Shown here: positions 17,001 to 25,633 of the stretch, piece after piece | How the letters are laid out: the number at the start of each line of letters is the position of its first letter | How positions within the stretch are numbered: the first letter of the stretch is position 1 | Assembly (NCBI RefSeq): GCF_000429825.1 | Contig: NZ_AUCP01000014.1 | Location: forward strand, 44,421-108,420 | Length of the DNA: 64,000 bases | Source of the DNA: Cohnella thermotolerans DSM 17683 | GTDB taxonomy: Bacteria > Bacillota > Bacilli > Paenibacillales > Paenibacillaceae | Reading direction: 5' to 3' | Position numbers and translations under genes: made by a program | The notes under the pieces: model-generated | Told to the model about the DNA's origin: nothing | Database searches by the model: none | The model's input: the letters and a program-made list of their open reading frames with translations, nothing else

Positions 17001-17062
17001 TGGTGCGGTCGAGAGGACTCGAATCTCCACAACTGTTACACCGCTAAAACCTGAAATTAGTC
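17001..17062 (-). pseudogene. tRNA-Leu 3' remnant
   Basis: The minus strand ends TTCGAGTCCTCTCGACCGCACCA-like, with T-loop TTCGAGT and 3' acceptor strand CGACCGC plus encoded ACCA, as in Firmicute tRNA-Leu. No matching 5' acceptor strand GCGGTCG occurs upstream, the D arm is missing, and the invariant G53-C61 pair of the T stem is replaced by A-C. It is therefore a dead fragment. Its own terminator still follows. Such 3' tRNA pieces are commonly left by integrative elements. Confidence 0.6.
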
Positions 17063-17148
17063 CACTGCAAGGAGGTGAATAAAAAGCCGAAATCGCTTGT
17101 GGGACAAGGCATCCCCTCACCCACGATAAGCATCCATGTGCGACACCA

Positions 17149-17499
17149 ATGGATGTAACAGGAGTCAATCGTTCTGGGGGTAAAATACAAATGGGTGACT
17201 CTGTAGCCTTCAGGGCAACTCATTTTTTTATTCGTCAAAATTTAACTTCCAAGGTAGTCGAATATGAACGACCTAAACGTATGGTCGATCAAATGACCAA
17301 GGGTGCTTTCAAAACGTTTACACACATCCATGAATTTAAAACAGATAACGGCGGCACAATGATGACGGATATAATCTCCTTTGAAGTGCTTTTCGGCGTC
17401 TTCGGAAAAGTCGTTGAGCAATTGGTTTTAAAGTTTTATTTAAAAAAGTTTATCTTACATAGAGGCAAACAGATTAAAAAAATTGCCGAAGCCAAATGA
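17149..17499 (+). pseudogene. SRPBCC-family protein, N-terminally truncated/frameshifted
   Basis: The 116 codons match the C-terminal two thirds of SRPBCC (START-like) proteins. Seen are MGDSVAFRATHF, LTSKVVEYERPKRMVDQM, KGAFKTFTHIHEF, MTDIISFE and the end FILHRGKQIKKIAE. Full-length relatives have about 150 residues and begin with a strand resembling SIDVHM before this point. Here a similar stretch, TISIHV, is present at about 17122-17139 in an adjacent frame, so a frameshift near 17140 probably separated the N-terminus. The family binds small hydrophobic ligands; no function can be assigned. A/T-richer than the flanking operons. Confidence 0.6.
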
Positions 17500-17574
17500 G
17501 AAACGTCATTCAGGAACCAAAGGGTATCCTGGTCCGCGCTGGCGTGGTGCGGCTTCTTCGGCCATAAATCGCCT

Positions 17575-18216
17575 TTAAAGCCGAAAAGTCGAGACTATGG
17601 TTTCCATAATGGATTCGTCTACATCACCGCTTGAAAAATAAAAACCATACGAGCATCCTTTTTCTTTAACGGCCACATACCATCTGGTTTCCTTGTATGC
17701 CCAATCAGGGTCTTGTTCGGCTGCAGGCTTCGTATGCGAAAGTTGAATTCTATACGTATGAACGTTCATTCCGCTAATGGACAAAAGGCCTTCGACCTCC
17801 TGAAAATCCTTTTGCTCGGAATGGTTTGGTTTCATATCTTTCCAGGTATTTGAATCAAACCACCCTAATATTTCCGTTTGTCCCAACTCCTCTCCATCCT
17901 TCTGGAAGACGAGAGAATCAGATGCCGATCCTGCTTTATAACTCCATTCTTTTGGAATGGCGAGTTTAAAAGAGGATGTCTCTATCGCTTGATATCCCTG
18001 CGGCAAAACAAAAGGTTCCTGTGTGGTTTCTACCGGATGTTGGGATGATTCATTGGGTTGCGAGGTTTCTAATGGTTCATCTATCTTATTGTTCTGCCGC
18101 GGAGAAGGCGAAGAAGGGGAATGCTGCGATTCTGTTGCCTTTGGGCTTAAACATGAGGTAACAAGCATGAATAGGATCATGCTGATCAGCAGTTTCTGAG
18201 TTGCTGCTTTCATCAT
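17575..18216 (-). CDS. Putative lipoprotein of unknown function
   Basis: The product has 213 residues. A signal peptide ends in LVTSC, giving a lipidated Cys22. A long serine/proline/glutamine-rich linker (about 23-70) leads to a globular domain with FKLAIPKEWSYKAG, a lead-in often seen in small surface lipoproteins of Bacilli. I do not recognise a named family. It lies alone between the broken SRPBCC gene and the XRE pair; no partner suggests its role. Base composition is lower in G+C than the large operons on either side. Confidence 0.75.
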   Translation of the reverse strand: MMKAATQKLLISMILFMLVTSCLSPKATESQHSPSSPSPRQNNKIDEPLETSQPNESSQHPVETTQEPFVLPQGYQAIETSSFKLAIPKEWSYKAGSASDSLVFQKDGEELGQTEILGWFDSNTWKDMKPNHSEQKDFQEVEGLLSISGMNVHTYRIQLSHTKPAAEQDPDWAYKETRWYVAVKEKGCSYGFYFSSGDVDESIMETIVSTFRL

Positions 18217-18269
18217 CCTTCCCCTCCAATCAACCTTGCACGTATCCTTTAATCACGATCCCCTGCCTG

Positions 18270-18479
18270 TCATCGCATTTTCCTTTTATAGAAAACTCTT
18301 GAACCAAGGAAGATTGCATTGCCTATCAATAAGATGGTAAATTCCCACCCTGTTTGACCTTTCTTAAAAAAATCGATGAACGACCAAACTAACAAGGCTA
18401 CGGTAAAAAACAGATAAGCGTTTTTGGCGGATTTGTCATTTTGGTATTGTTCCATTTCATCCGCTTTTCGCAATTTCAT
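18270..18479 (-). CDS. Small membrane protein paired with an XRE regulator
   Basis: A 69-residue protein with a charged N-terminus (about 1-20) and two hydrophobic segments, AYLFFTVALLVWSFIDFF and FTILLIGNAIFLGSRVFY, ending in a basic tail. Its ATG overlaps the stop of the XRE gene (ATGA). Pairs of a short XRE repressor and a small two-span membrane protein are common in Bacilli, where the membrane protein may act as anti-repressor or sensor. Function here is not known. Confidence 0.8.
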   Translation of the reverse strand: MKLRKADEMEQYQNDKSAKNAYLFFTVALLVWSFIDFFKKGQTGWEFTILLIGNAIFLGSRVFYKRKMR

Positions 18480-18679
18480 TTTGAGTCCTCCTCGAAAATA
18501 AATAATTGATCAACAGTCGTATCAAGATGAATAGCTAATCGAAACGCCAAAGACAGCGTTGGATCGTATTTATCGTTTTCAATGGCATTGATGGTTTGTC
18601 TTGTAACGCCGCACCTGTCGGCAAGCTCTTCTTGGGATATCTTCATCCTTCTCCTGATCTCCCTAATGTTATTCTTCAA
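18476..18679 (-). CDS. XRE-family transcriptional regulator (YgzD/YozG-like)
   Basis: A 67-residue protein that is almost only a Cro/CI helix-turn-helix: IREIRRRMKISQEELADRCG, VTRQTINAIENDKYDPTLSL and the ending TVDQLFIFEED. It should dimerise and bind DNA. It overlaps the downstream membrane-protein gene. A near-palindrome between its promoter and start is the likely operator. Confidence 0.9.
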   Translation of the reverse strand: MKNNIREIRRRMKISQEELADRCGVTRQTINAIENDKYDPTLSLAFRLAIHLDTTVDQLFIFEEDSK

Positions 18680-18703
18680 TAACTCATCACCTTATCTTGA
18701 AAT

Positions 18704-18755
18704 GTAAAAAACTTTTTACGTTTATAATCCTAAACGAACATCGATGCAATGTCAA
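18704..18755 (-). promoter_or_regulatory. Promoter and likely autoregulatory operator of the XRE pair
   Basis: On the minus strand TTGACA (18755-18750), 17 bp, TAGGAT (18732-18727). Just downstream, GTAAAAAACTTTTTAC (18704-18719) is palindromic at 14 of 16 positions, suited to a Cro/CI dimer. Confidence 0.6.
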
Positions 18756-18792
18756 ATTGTTTTTACATTTTGCCATCGTTGCAGCCCTAACG

Positions 18793-18828
18793 GACAAAAA
18801 GAAAAGAAGCCAGGGCACGGTTGGCTTC
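18793..18828 (-). terminator. Terminator of the molybdenum-hydroxylase operon
   Basis: On the minus strand GAAGCCA-accgtgccc-TGGCTTC is followed by TTTTCTTTTT. It lies about 115 bp after the last gene of the long operon and is a textbook intrinsic terminator. Confidence 0.8.
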
Positions 18829-18943
18829 TCAGATTTATTCGCGATGCTTCAACGATCCCCCGCTTCGGCCGTTCCGATGGGCAATCAGCTCCGCCATGAA
18901 CGGGGGCACCCTCCGATTTGTGCGAAGGAGGAGCTGCCCCGCT

Positions 18944-19555
18944 TCAGGACTCGGGTTCTGCAGAACGAAGATAATCCCGGTAGTCTTCAGGCGTATCCAA
19001 ATCTCGCGGCGCGAGGTCGTCGGAATCGACATAGACGATCCGGCTTCGGTGCCGCCTGAGCACTTCCCTCGCCCCGAAGTCCCCCGACAGCTCCATCAAT
19101 TCCGGATACATCCCGGCATCGAACAACACGGGGTGCGCCGGCCGGTCGGCGTAGCGTACCTGCACAATAGGCGCTTGGGTCTCCCGGTAAGTGTCCGCGA
19201 CGCGTCGGATGAGACGGCTCTGGACGTCAGGCTGGTCGCCGAGCAGAACGATCACGCCCCGCGGGGAATGCCGCTTCACCAATTCCCGCAGTCCCGAGGC
19301 CAGAGATGCGCCTAGTCCCAGCTCGGAACAATCGCTGTCAATCCAATCGACAGGCGCGTCGCCCGCATGGTCCCGGCTCACCGGCCCCTGCCGGGCGGCG
19401 ACCACCGCCACCCGGCAATTGCCCGCCTCCAGCGCGCGGCGAATCGATTGCCGCAAAATGGTGATGCCTTCCGTTGACGGCAGCAGCATCTTGGGCTGCC
19501 CCATTCGGCTGGATTGGCCGGCAGCCAGAATAAGCGCCCAAACGTCGTCAGACAT
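18944..19555 (-). CDS. MocA-like molybdenum cofactor cytidylyltransferase (NTP_transferase_3)
   Basis: A 203-residue nucleotidyltransferase with the N-terminal signature LILAAGQSSRMGQPKMLLP, DQPDV metal-site segment (about 110) and HPVLF near residue 145. The family (MocA/PucB) attaches CMP to molybdopterin to make the MCD cofactor used by xanthine-dehydrogenase-type enzymes. It overlaps the xdhC-like gene by 8 nt and closes the operon, so it presumably matures the molybdenum hydroxylase encoded upstream. Confidence 0.87.
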   Translation of the reverse strand: MSDDVWALILAAGQSSRMGQPKMLLPSTEGITILRQSIRRALEAGNCRVAVVAARQGPVSRDHAGDAPVDWIDSDCSELGLGASLASGLRELVKRHSPRGVIVLLGDQPDVQSRLIRRVADTYRETQAPIVQVRYADRPAHPVLFDAGMYPELMELSGDFGAREVLRRHRSRIVYVDSDDLAPRDLDTPEDYRDYLRSAEPES

Positions 19556-20660
19556 GGCTCTCCTCCTTAAGCGCAGAAGCGCGGGCGAATCCGCTCGCCG
19601 AAGGAATACCCTTGCGGTTCCGCAGCGGCGCGCCGGATCGGCCGCGGCGGTGTGCCGTCATCTCCGCCATGATGCTCAAAGCGATCTCCTGGGGCGTCTC
19701 CGCGCCGATATCCAGCCCGACCGGCGAATAGAGCTTTTCCAGCAGATGCGGCTCGAGGGGGCCTTGCGCAGCGGTCAGATCTTGCAGGATGCGTTCCAAA
19801 CGGGAGCGCGACCCCACCAAGCCCAAATACGCGATCTCATCCGACAGCATCTTCCTTACCGCCTCGCGGTCGAGCTCGAGCTGATGCGTCATGATAACGG
19901 CATATTTGCCCGCGACATCGGCTTGTTCGAAGGCAAGACGCGGAATGAGCCGGATCTCATCCGCTTCCGGAAACCGTTCGGGGCTCGCCTTCTCCGTCTT
20001 GTGGTAAAGGATCGTGACCCGCCATTGCAGCATTCGGGCGAGCCGGCACAAGAGCCGGGCGTCCTCCCCGACGCCGACAATGATTAATTCCGGCCGCGGC
20101 GAGATCCGTTCGACCAACAGCTCGACTTGAATATCTCCGATCGTGTCCGGCACAATCCCCGCCTTGCGATCCGTTCCGAGCCGTCCGTCGTAAGCGCCGG
20201 CCTTGCGAACCCACCGGGTTCCGGGAGGCATTCGGGCGGCGTCGGATGTGGCGATAACCGTTGCCGCTTCGTACGGAGCCGTCGCCTTCAGCCGATTCCG
20301 CATATCGCCGGCAATCCATTCCGCCTCTTCCGGCTTTCCAACGGGATCGAACAATTCCAGCCACAAGGCGATCGCGCCGTTGCACCCGACGCCGGTTCCC
20401 CATTCCTCGTCTTCGCCGGTTCGAAAATCATAGCGGACGCGTCGGGGCTCGCCCGACTTCAGCACTTCGTCGGCATGCATGCGAAGATCCTCCTCGATGC
20501 ATCCGCCGCTGACGATTCCGATCACTTGCCCATCCGGCATGAACAGACAGCGCGTGCCTTCCCGGCGGTAAGCGGAACCTTCCACCTCGATAATGGTGGC
20601 GATGACGCAAGGAACAGCGTCTTTCTGACAACGCAACAGCATTTCCTGTATGTCTTCCAC
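19548..20660 (-). CDS. xdhC: XdhC/CoxF-family molybdenum hydroxylase maturation protein
   Basis: The product has 370 residues. The N-terminal XdhC/CoxI domain shows VIEVEGSAYRREGTRCLF-like and IVSGGCIEEDL motifs. A Rossmann domain in the C-terminal half has PELIIVGVGEDARLL, VIMTHQLELDREA, LGLVGSRSRLERIL and YSPVGLDIGAETPQEIALSI. XdhC proteins bind the molybdenum cofactor, help sulfurate it and insert it into the apoenzyme. The gene is 50 nt after the large hydroxylase subunit and overlaps mocA. Confidence 0.92.
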   Translation of the reverse strand: MEDIQEMLLRCQKDAVPCVIATIIEVEGSAYRREGTRCLFMPDGQVIGIVSGGCIEEDLRMHADEVLKSGEPRRVRYDFRTGEDEEWGTGVGCNGAIALWLELFDPVGKPEEAEWIAGDMRNRLKATAPYEAATVIATSDAARMPPGTRWVRKAGAYDGRLGTDRKAGIVPDTIGDIQVELLVERISPRPELIIVGVGEDARLLCRLARMLQWRVTILYHKTEKASPERFPEADEIRLIPRLAFEQADVAGKYAVIMTHQLELDREAVRKMLSDEIAYLGLVGSRSRLERILQDLTAAQGPLEPHLLEKLYSPVGLDIGAETPQEIALSIMAEMTAHRRGRSGAPLRNRKGIPSASGFARASALKEESHV

Positions 20661-20710
20661 GTTCCCTCACCCTCGCGATTAGACATGTTGCGGCCCTGCC
20701 GCAAGCCGTT

Positions 20711-22948
20711 TCATTCCGGATGAAGCGCCCGCCAGACCCGCTCCGCGGACAATGGAAGCTCATAGCCGCGCACTCCGGTCGCATGGGCGATGGCGTTCGC
20801 GATCGCTCCGGGAACGGGATCGAGCGCGACTTCGCCGATCGACTTCGCTCCCAGCGGGCCGTTCGGATCCGCTCCTTCGATGAATTTGACTTCAATCTCC
20901 GGGATGTCCTTAACCCCCGGCATCCGATAATCCATCATCGAAGGGTTTAACACGCGGCCGTCCTTCACGAGCAGATCCTCCATCGTCACCCAGCCGATTC
21001 CTTGCGCGACCGCTCCCAGCACCTGTCCTTTGGCCATCGTCTCGTGGATGATCGTTCCGGAATCGTGAACCGCCCAATACCCGATCACTTGCGTTCGTCC
21101 GGTCTCGGGGTCCACCTCCACCTCCGCAACGTGGGCGGCGAACGGATAGTTCGGCGACGGATGCCCGTAATACGTCGCATCCGGCAGCTCGGTGTCGGGA
21201 ACGTAAGTTTCCTTCACTTCCAGTTCTTCTCCGGCCTGACGCGCTCGGTACCAAGCGGACACTTCGCTGAGCGGATACGTCCGTCCTTCGCAAACGACGT
21301 TTCCCGCTTGGAAAACCGCCTCCTTGCCCAGCGCCTCGGCGGCCAGACCGGCAATGGCGCGAGCCAGCGACTCCGCCGCCTTCCGCACCGCGTTGCCTCC
21401 CATGACCGTACTGCGGGAAGCCAGTGTCCCGATTCCGAACGGGTAGCGCCCCGTATCCCCCGATTTTACCGTAATGGCCGTCTCCGGAATACCGAGCGTC
21501 TGTCCCGCGATCCGGGCATAGGTTAACGACATCCCCTGCCCCAGCTCAATCTCGCCGGTCTCGATCTCGACCCTGCCGTCCGCCTTCAAGCGCGCAACGG
21601 CCGTAGAGCCGTCGAATCGGGGATCGATCGCGCGGAACCCCGACACGTGGTTCGCTACGGCGAGCCCCAATCCCCGGTTGGGGGGCAGCTGGCCGCGCCG
21701 GTCCCAGCCCGACAGAATCTTCACCTGCTCGATGCACTGCTCCAGCTTGCAAGTATCGAGCCGGTAGCCGTGGATCGTCGTTTCTCCCTCGTGGACGATA
21801 TTTTTAAGCCGCAGTTCGGCGGGGTCCATCCCCAGCTCCAAAGCAATCTCATCGATGACGCTCTCGACGGCGAAAAGCATTTCGGCATTGCCGAACCCCC
21901 GCATGCAGGTGGTCGGGCTGTTGTTCGTATAGCATAAATGGCCTTCCGCCCGGACATTCCGGAAGTGATAGATGTTGTCGGGGCGCGTGCACGCGGTGGC
22001 GATCACATTGGGGCTCCAGTAGACGCGCGCGCCGGCATCGGCGTAAACGGCCAGATCCTTATAGAGAAACCGGCCTTCCCGATCCGTTCCGATCTCGATA
22101 TCGAACGTCAGGGGAACGCGCGGATGCGCGGTGATCATATCCTCGTAGCGGTCCAGAATGATCTTCACCGGACGCCGGGCCGCCATCGCCAGCGCGGCCG
22201 CGATCACATGCACCTTCAGCACATATTTGGCCCCGAAGGATCCGCCGATGGGCGGAACGATAATCCGCACGCGATCTTCCGGCAATCCGAAGCCTGCGGC
22301 GTACGTTTCTCTGGCCCGGTAAGGAATATGGGAAGGCGCCCAAATCGTCAAGCCTTCTTCGTCCGACCAGCTCGCCATTGCGCCCACCGGTTCCAGATGC
22401 CCCTGATAAATGCGATTGGAGCGATAACGGCCGCCTTTGACGACGGCGGCTTCCCGCTTCGCCGCTTCCACGTCGCCCCGCTGCAGACGAATGTGCATGG
22501 GCCGGTTGTTCGGCGTCTCTTCATGAATCGTCGGAGCCCCGGCGGTCATCGCTTCTTCCGGATCGAACACTCCCGGCAGCGGCTCGAATTCGGCCTCGAT
22601 CGCGGCAATCGCCTTAGCGGCGGCCTCCCGGCTCTCCGCGGCGACAGCGGCAATCTCGTCCCCGATGAACAGCACCCGGTCTTTGGCCAGAATGTTCCAA
22701 TCCTTGTACTTGGTCGGCCCGTAAGGATGATGAGGCACATCGTCAGCGGTAATGACAGCGGCGACGCCCGGCACTTCGCGCGCGCGGGACACGTCAAGCC
22801 GGACGATCCGGGCATGGGGATAAGGACTGCGGAAGATGGCGCCGACCAGTTGTCCGGGCAAATTCAAGTCGTGCAAATACCGCGTTCGCCCTTCGAGCTT
22901 CGATTGCAGATCAAGGGGGGACCGGGATCCCGTCAGCTTCTCGGTCAT
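20711..22948 (-). CDS. Molybdenum hydroxylase large subunit (xanthine dehydrogenase/CoxL family)
   Basis: A 745-residue molybdopterin subunit. It has the Ald_Xan_dh N-terminal domain (about 12-115, starting GRTRYLHDLNLPGQL), the cofactor segments PPIGGSFGAKYVLKVH and TTCMRGFGNAEMLFAVES, IETGEIELGQGMSLTYARIA, and the C-terminal catalytic glutamate in GAKSIGEVALDP (about residue 700). The enzyme hydroxylates a carbon of an N-heteroaromatic ring with water. Substrates in the family include xanthine, nicotinate, pyridines and quinolines; the sequence alone does not decide. It overlaps the 2Fe-2S subunit gene by 4 nt. Confidence 0.93.
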   Translation of the reverse strand: MTEKLTGSRSPLDLQSKLEGRTRYLHDLNLPGQLVGAIFRSPYPHARIVRLDVSRAREVPGVAAVITADDVPHHPYGPTKYKDWNILAKDRVLFIGDEIAAVAAESREAAAKAIAAIEAEFEPLPGVFDPEEAMTAGAPTIHEETPNNRPMHIRLQRGDVEAAKREAAVVKGGRYRSNRIYQGHLEPVGAMASWSDEEGLTIWAPSHIPYRARETYAAGFGLPEDRVRIIVPPIGGSFGAKYVLKVHVIAAALAMAARRPVKIILDRYEDMITAHPRVPLTFDIEIGTDREGRFLYKDLAVYADAGARVYWSPNVIATACTRPDNIYHFRNVRAEGHLCYTNNSPTTCMRGFGNAEMLFAVESVIDEIALELGMDPAELRLKNIVHEGETTIHGYRLDTCKLEQCIEQVKILSGWDRRGQLPPNRGLGLAVANHVSGFRAIDPRFDGSTAVARLKADGRVEIETGEIELGQGMSLTYARIAGQTLGIPETAITVKSGDTGRYPFGIGTLASRSTVMGGNAVRKAAESLARAIAGLAAEALGKEAVFQAGNVVCEGRTYPLSEVSAWYRARQAGEELEVKETYVPDTELPDATYYGHPSPNYPFAAHVAEVEVDPETGRTQVIGYWAVHDSGTIIHETMAKGQVLGAVAQGIGWVTMEDLLVKDGRVLNPSMMDYRMPGVKDIPEIEVKFIEGADPNGPLGAKSIGEVALDPVPGAIANAIAHATGVRGYELPLSAERVWRALHPE

Positions 22949-23430
22949 CGCGTCTCTCCTCTCTGCGCGGCAACCTGCTCAGCCGCACGCATCATTCCCA
23001 AATAGCCGGTACAGCGGCAAAGGTTGTTTTTCAAGGCGGACCGCACGTCTCCTCCGAAACGTTCGGGATCTTGCAGCCATGCCCATAAGGCAACCATAAT
23101 TCCGGGCGTACAGAAACCGCACTGGACGCCGCCGTGTTGCTCCATGGACCGGGCCAGCGCCTGAAAGTCGGCATTAGAGGCCAGACCTTCGACCGTCTCG
23201 ATCCGCTGATCCTGCGCGGACGCGACGGGTACGAGGCAGGAGACGACCGGCCGCCCGTCCAGAAGCACGGTGCAGGCGCCGCATTCTCCGGTTCGGCAGC
23301 CGATCTTGGTCCCCGTCAATCCCTGTCCATCCCGCAACACATCCGCCAACGGCACCGTGGCATCGCCGTTCCAGGCGACGCTTTCCCCGTTGACGGTCAA
23401 GCGGATCGGGCGCTCCCCTTCACCGTTCAT
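22945..23430 (-). CDS. Molybdenum hydroxylase 2Fe-2S subunit
   Basis: I start this at ATG 23430 (MNGEGERPIRLTVNG), 8 nt after GGGAGGTG, which gives 161 residues, the usual size. The N-terminal plant-type 2Fe-2S site is CRTGECGACTVLLDG with a downstream SCLVP cysteine. The C-terminal helical 2Fe-2S site is QCGFCTPG and CRCTGY. It passes electrons from the molybdenum centre to the FAD subunit. In the operon it is separated from the FAD subunit by a decarboxylase-like gene, an unusual order. Confidence 0.93.
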   Translation of the reverse strand: MNGEGERPIRLTVNGESVAWNGDATVPLADVLRDGQGLTGTKIGCRTGECGACTVLLDGRPVVSCLVPVASAQDQRIETVEGLASNADFQALARSMEQHGGVQCGFCTPGIMVALWAWLQDPERFGGDVRSALKNNLCRCTGYLGMMRAAEQVAAQRGETR

Positions 23431-23455
23431 TCGACGCACCTCCCTTTTCCTCTCC

Positions 23456-24421
23456 TCAGGTGTCCCATACGGACGGGTGGAACACTTCTTCCGGCGCAAG
23501 CTCGCGCTTCAGCAGACCGTCCTGAATCAGATAGGACATAAACTTCCGGATTTGCTCCCAATTTCCGGAGGCTCCATAGGGCCAAAGATCGCCGCCCATG
23601 AACCGGATCGACCGTTCCACCGATTCCCAAATCCAGGGGTCGGAGGTGTTGTTCTTAATCGTCTCCAGCAGGCCGGCGATCCCCTCGTTCTTGATCTCGG
23701 TCATCCGATCGTACAGCAGCCTCGGCAGCTCGGGGTAGCGGGCCGCCGTCTCCTCCTTGATCGAGACCAGGTGCATGATGGGGAAAATGCCGGTTCGCTC
23801 GTAATACCTCCGCTCCTCGTTCCATACGTCCGGAATCAACCGGCGCAGAACGCCGCCTTCCCCCGAAGACGGGAAAAACTTCTCGGGCGGACGCCGGGCC
23901 GACATGATCGCGTCCACTCTCCCTTCGGCGAGCGCCTCGAAAATATCGCCTTCGGTCAGCTTGGCCGGGGTGGCGACAGGCACCCGTTCCGGACGGAACG
24001 TGAACCATTCCATATCGCCGGTGGCGATGCCCCACTCCTCCCGGAACAGGCCTCTGATCCATACCGCAGCCGTCATTTGATATTCCGGGAAGCCGAACCG
24101 GCGACCCTTCAATTCGGAAGGATGCCGCCAAGGACTGTCCGCTCGGACATAAATCGCATTGTGCCGGAAGGATCGGGACAGGAAGACCGGAATCGCCGTC
24201 AGCCGGGTATCGCCGCCTCCTTTGGCAATCAAGTACGAAGCCAGCGACAGCTCCGAAATATCGTACATCGCTTGCGAGATTTGTTGAACGAAAATTTGCT
24301 CCACCGTTTCCCGGCTTACCGCCAGCTCGAAGCCCGGCAGGCGGCTGACGCCGGTCAGCAGCTTCAAAGTACGGTCGCTTTCCGACATCGCGATCGTTAG
24401 TTGAGGTGCCGTCATCGCCAC
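23456..24421 (-). CDS. 4,5-dihydroxyphthalate decarboxylase-like protein (periplasmic-binding fold)
   Basis: A 321-residue protein with no signal peptide. Typical family segments are DRTLKLLTGVSRLPGFEL-like, MYDISELSLASYLIAKGGGD, IPVFLSRSFRHNAIYVRADS, RFGFPEYQMTAAVWIRGLF and TEGDIFEALAEGRVDAIM. Relatives are annotated as 4,5-dihydroxyphthalate decarboxylase (Pht5) or as solute-binding proteins. Lack of export signal points to a cytoplasmic enzyme or binding protein. It overlaps the FAD subunit gene by 10 nt and precedes the 2Fe-2S subunit, so it is expressed together with the hydroxylase. A second decarboxylation step after UbiD is possible. Confidence 0.8.
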   Translation of the reverse strand: MAMTAPQLTIAMSESDRTLKLLTGVSRLPGFELAVSRETVEQIFVQQISQAMYDISELSLASYLIAKGGGDTRLTAIPVFLSRSFRHNAIYVRADSPWRHPSELKGRRFGFPEYQMTAAVWIRGLFREEWGIATGDMEWFTFRPERVPVATPAKLTEGDIFEALAEGRVDAIMSARRPPEKFFPSSGEGGVLRRLIPDVWNEERRYYERTGIFPIMHLVSIKEETAARYPELPRLLYDRMTEIKNEGIAGLLETIKNNTSDPWIWESVERSIRFMGGDLWPYGASGNWEQIRKFMSYLIQDGLLKRELAPEEVFHPSVWDT

Positions 24422-25284
24422 GCTTCTCCTTCCGTCTGTTCCAGATTCGACAGCAGCGCTTGGCCCGCGCGGACCACATAAGTACCGACCAGAGAACGCC
24501 GATATTGCGCTCCGGCCCTGACATCCGTTATCGGCGAGCTTCGCTGCGCGTAGAGCTCGCCCAATCTTCTCAGTTTATCCGCATCCAGTTTCCCTGCCCA
24601 CAATCTTTCTTCCTCGTCGCTTAAGGTGAACGGTTTGGGCGCAGCGGCGCCGACGGCGGCCGTCCCCCACTCCACCTGCCGGGCATTCCCCTGGAGAATC
24701 AGAGCGACGGATACGATCGAAATGTCGGTTGCGGCACGCTGGTCATGCCGAAGAAAAATTTGCGGAACGCCGAGCATCCGGGCCGGAATGAACAGCGATA
24801 CGATCATTTCGCCCGGTCTCAGCTGCGTCCGCTTCGGACCCTCGACAAAGTCCGCAATCGGAACGCTGCGGCTGCCGGAGGCGCTCGCCAACCGCACTTC
24901 GGCCCGGTAAGCGACGAGCGGAACGAGCATATCCGCCGCGGGGGAAGCGTTCGCCACGTTGCCGCCGATGGAGGCCCGGTTCTGAATCTGCCAGCCGCCG
25001 ACGATCCGGGCCGCCTGCTGCAAAGCCGGCACCATGCGGAGCTCCCGGCTCTCCCAGATTTCCGCCGCCGTGACGGCGGCGCCGATCTCCAGCCCTTCCG
25101 CTTGCCGGCTGATCCGTCTCAGTTCCGGCAGGCCGCGCACCTCCAGCCAGTCGGTCTTTCCCGCCTCATATTCTTTTCGGGGCGCATTTACGAACAGATC
25201 CGTCCCTCCGCAAACGATCCGGGGACGCCGCCTCTCCAGCAATTCCAGCGCTTCAGGCAAGCTTTGGGGGCGATACCATGCCAT
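24412..25284 (-). CDS. Molybdenum hydroxylase FAD-binding subunit (CoxM type)
   Basis: A 290-residue FAD_binding_5/CO_deh_flav_C protein. Visible are IVCGGTDLFVNAPR, LEIGAAVTAAEIWES, IQNRASIGGNVANASPAADM (FAD loop) and RTQLRPGEMIVSLFIP. It takes electrons from the 2Fe-2S subunit and hands them to NAD+ or another acceptor. It starts 15 nt after the ferredoxin-like gene. Confidence 0.92.
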   Translation of the reverse strand: MAWYRPQSLPEALELLERRRPRIVCGGTDLFVNAPRKEYEAGKTDWLEVRGLPELRRISRQAEGLEIGAAVTAAEIWESRELRMVPALQQAARIVGGWQIQNRASIGGNVANASPAADMLVPLVAYRAEVRLASASGSRSVPIADFVEGPKRTQLRPGEMIVSLFIPARMLGVPQIFLRHDQRAATDISIVSVALILQGNARQVEWGTAAVGAAAPKPFTLSDEEERLWAGKLDADKLRRLGELYAQRSSPITDVRAGAQYRRSLVGTYVVRAGQALLSNLEQTEGEAWR

Positions 25285-25299
25285 TTACGCCGTCCCCTC

Positions 25300-25611
25300 C
25301 TATTCCAGCGAAGTCACCAAATCTTGAATCCACGGCCTCGCGGACAGCGGTTCGATGCGAACCTCGCTCCCCGGCCGCGCGCGAATGCTGCACAAGAAGC
25401 CGGCTTTGCCGTCTACGATCGCGGAGCATTCCTTGCAGGCATTGGCGGAACGGCAGGAGTAGCGAACCGCCAGCGCCGGATCCACGTGCTCCCGAATCCA
25501 GAAAATCGCGTCCAGCAGGCTCATGCCGTCCCGATAAGGCACCTCGTAAACCGCTTCGGAAGCGGCGTTCCCGGCCTCGCCGCGTACGAGCCGCAACGTA
25601 ACATTTGACAT
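25300..25611 (-). CDS. Stand-alone 2Fe-2S protein, SdhB/FrdB N-terminal domain type
   Basis: Only 103 residues long. The pattern YSCRSANACKECSAIVDGKA followed by GFLC gives four cysteines at about 52, 57, 60 and 72, as in the Fer2_3 domain of succinate dehydrogenase/fumarate reductase iron-sulfur subunits. The usual second domain with the 4Fe-4S and 3Fe-4S clusters (total about 240 residues) is absent, and the reading frame ends naturally. It lies 22 nt after the FrdA-like flavoprotein gene and is probably its electron partner. Confidence 0.85.
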   Translation of the reverse strand: MSNVTLRLVRGEAGNAASEAVYEVPYRDGMSLLDAIFWIREHVDPALAVRYSCRSANACKECSAIVDGKAGFLCSIRARPGSEVRIEPLSARPWIQDLVTSLE

Positions 25612-25633
25612 ACGAGCTTCCCTCCTTCGTAAC

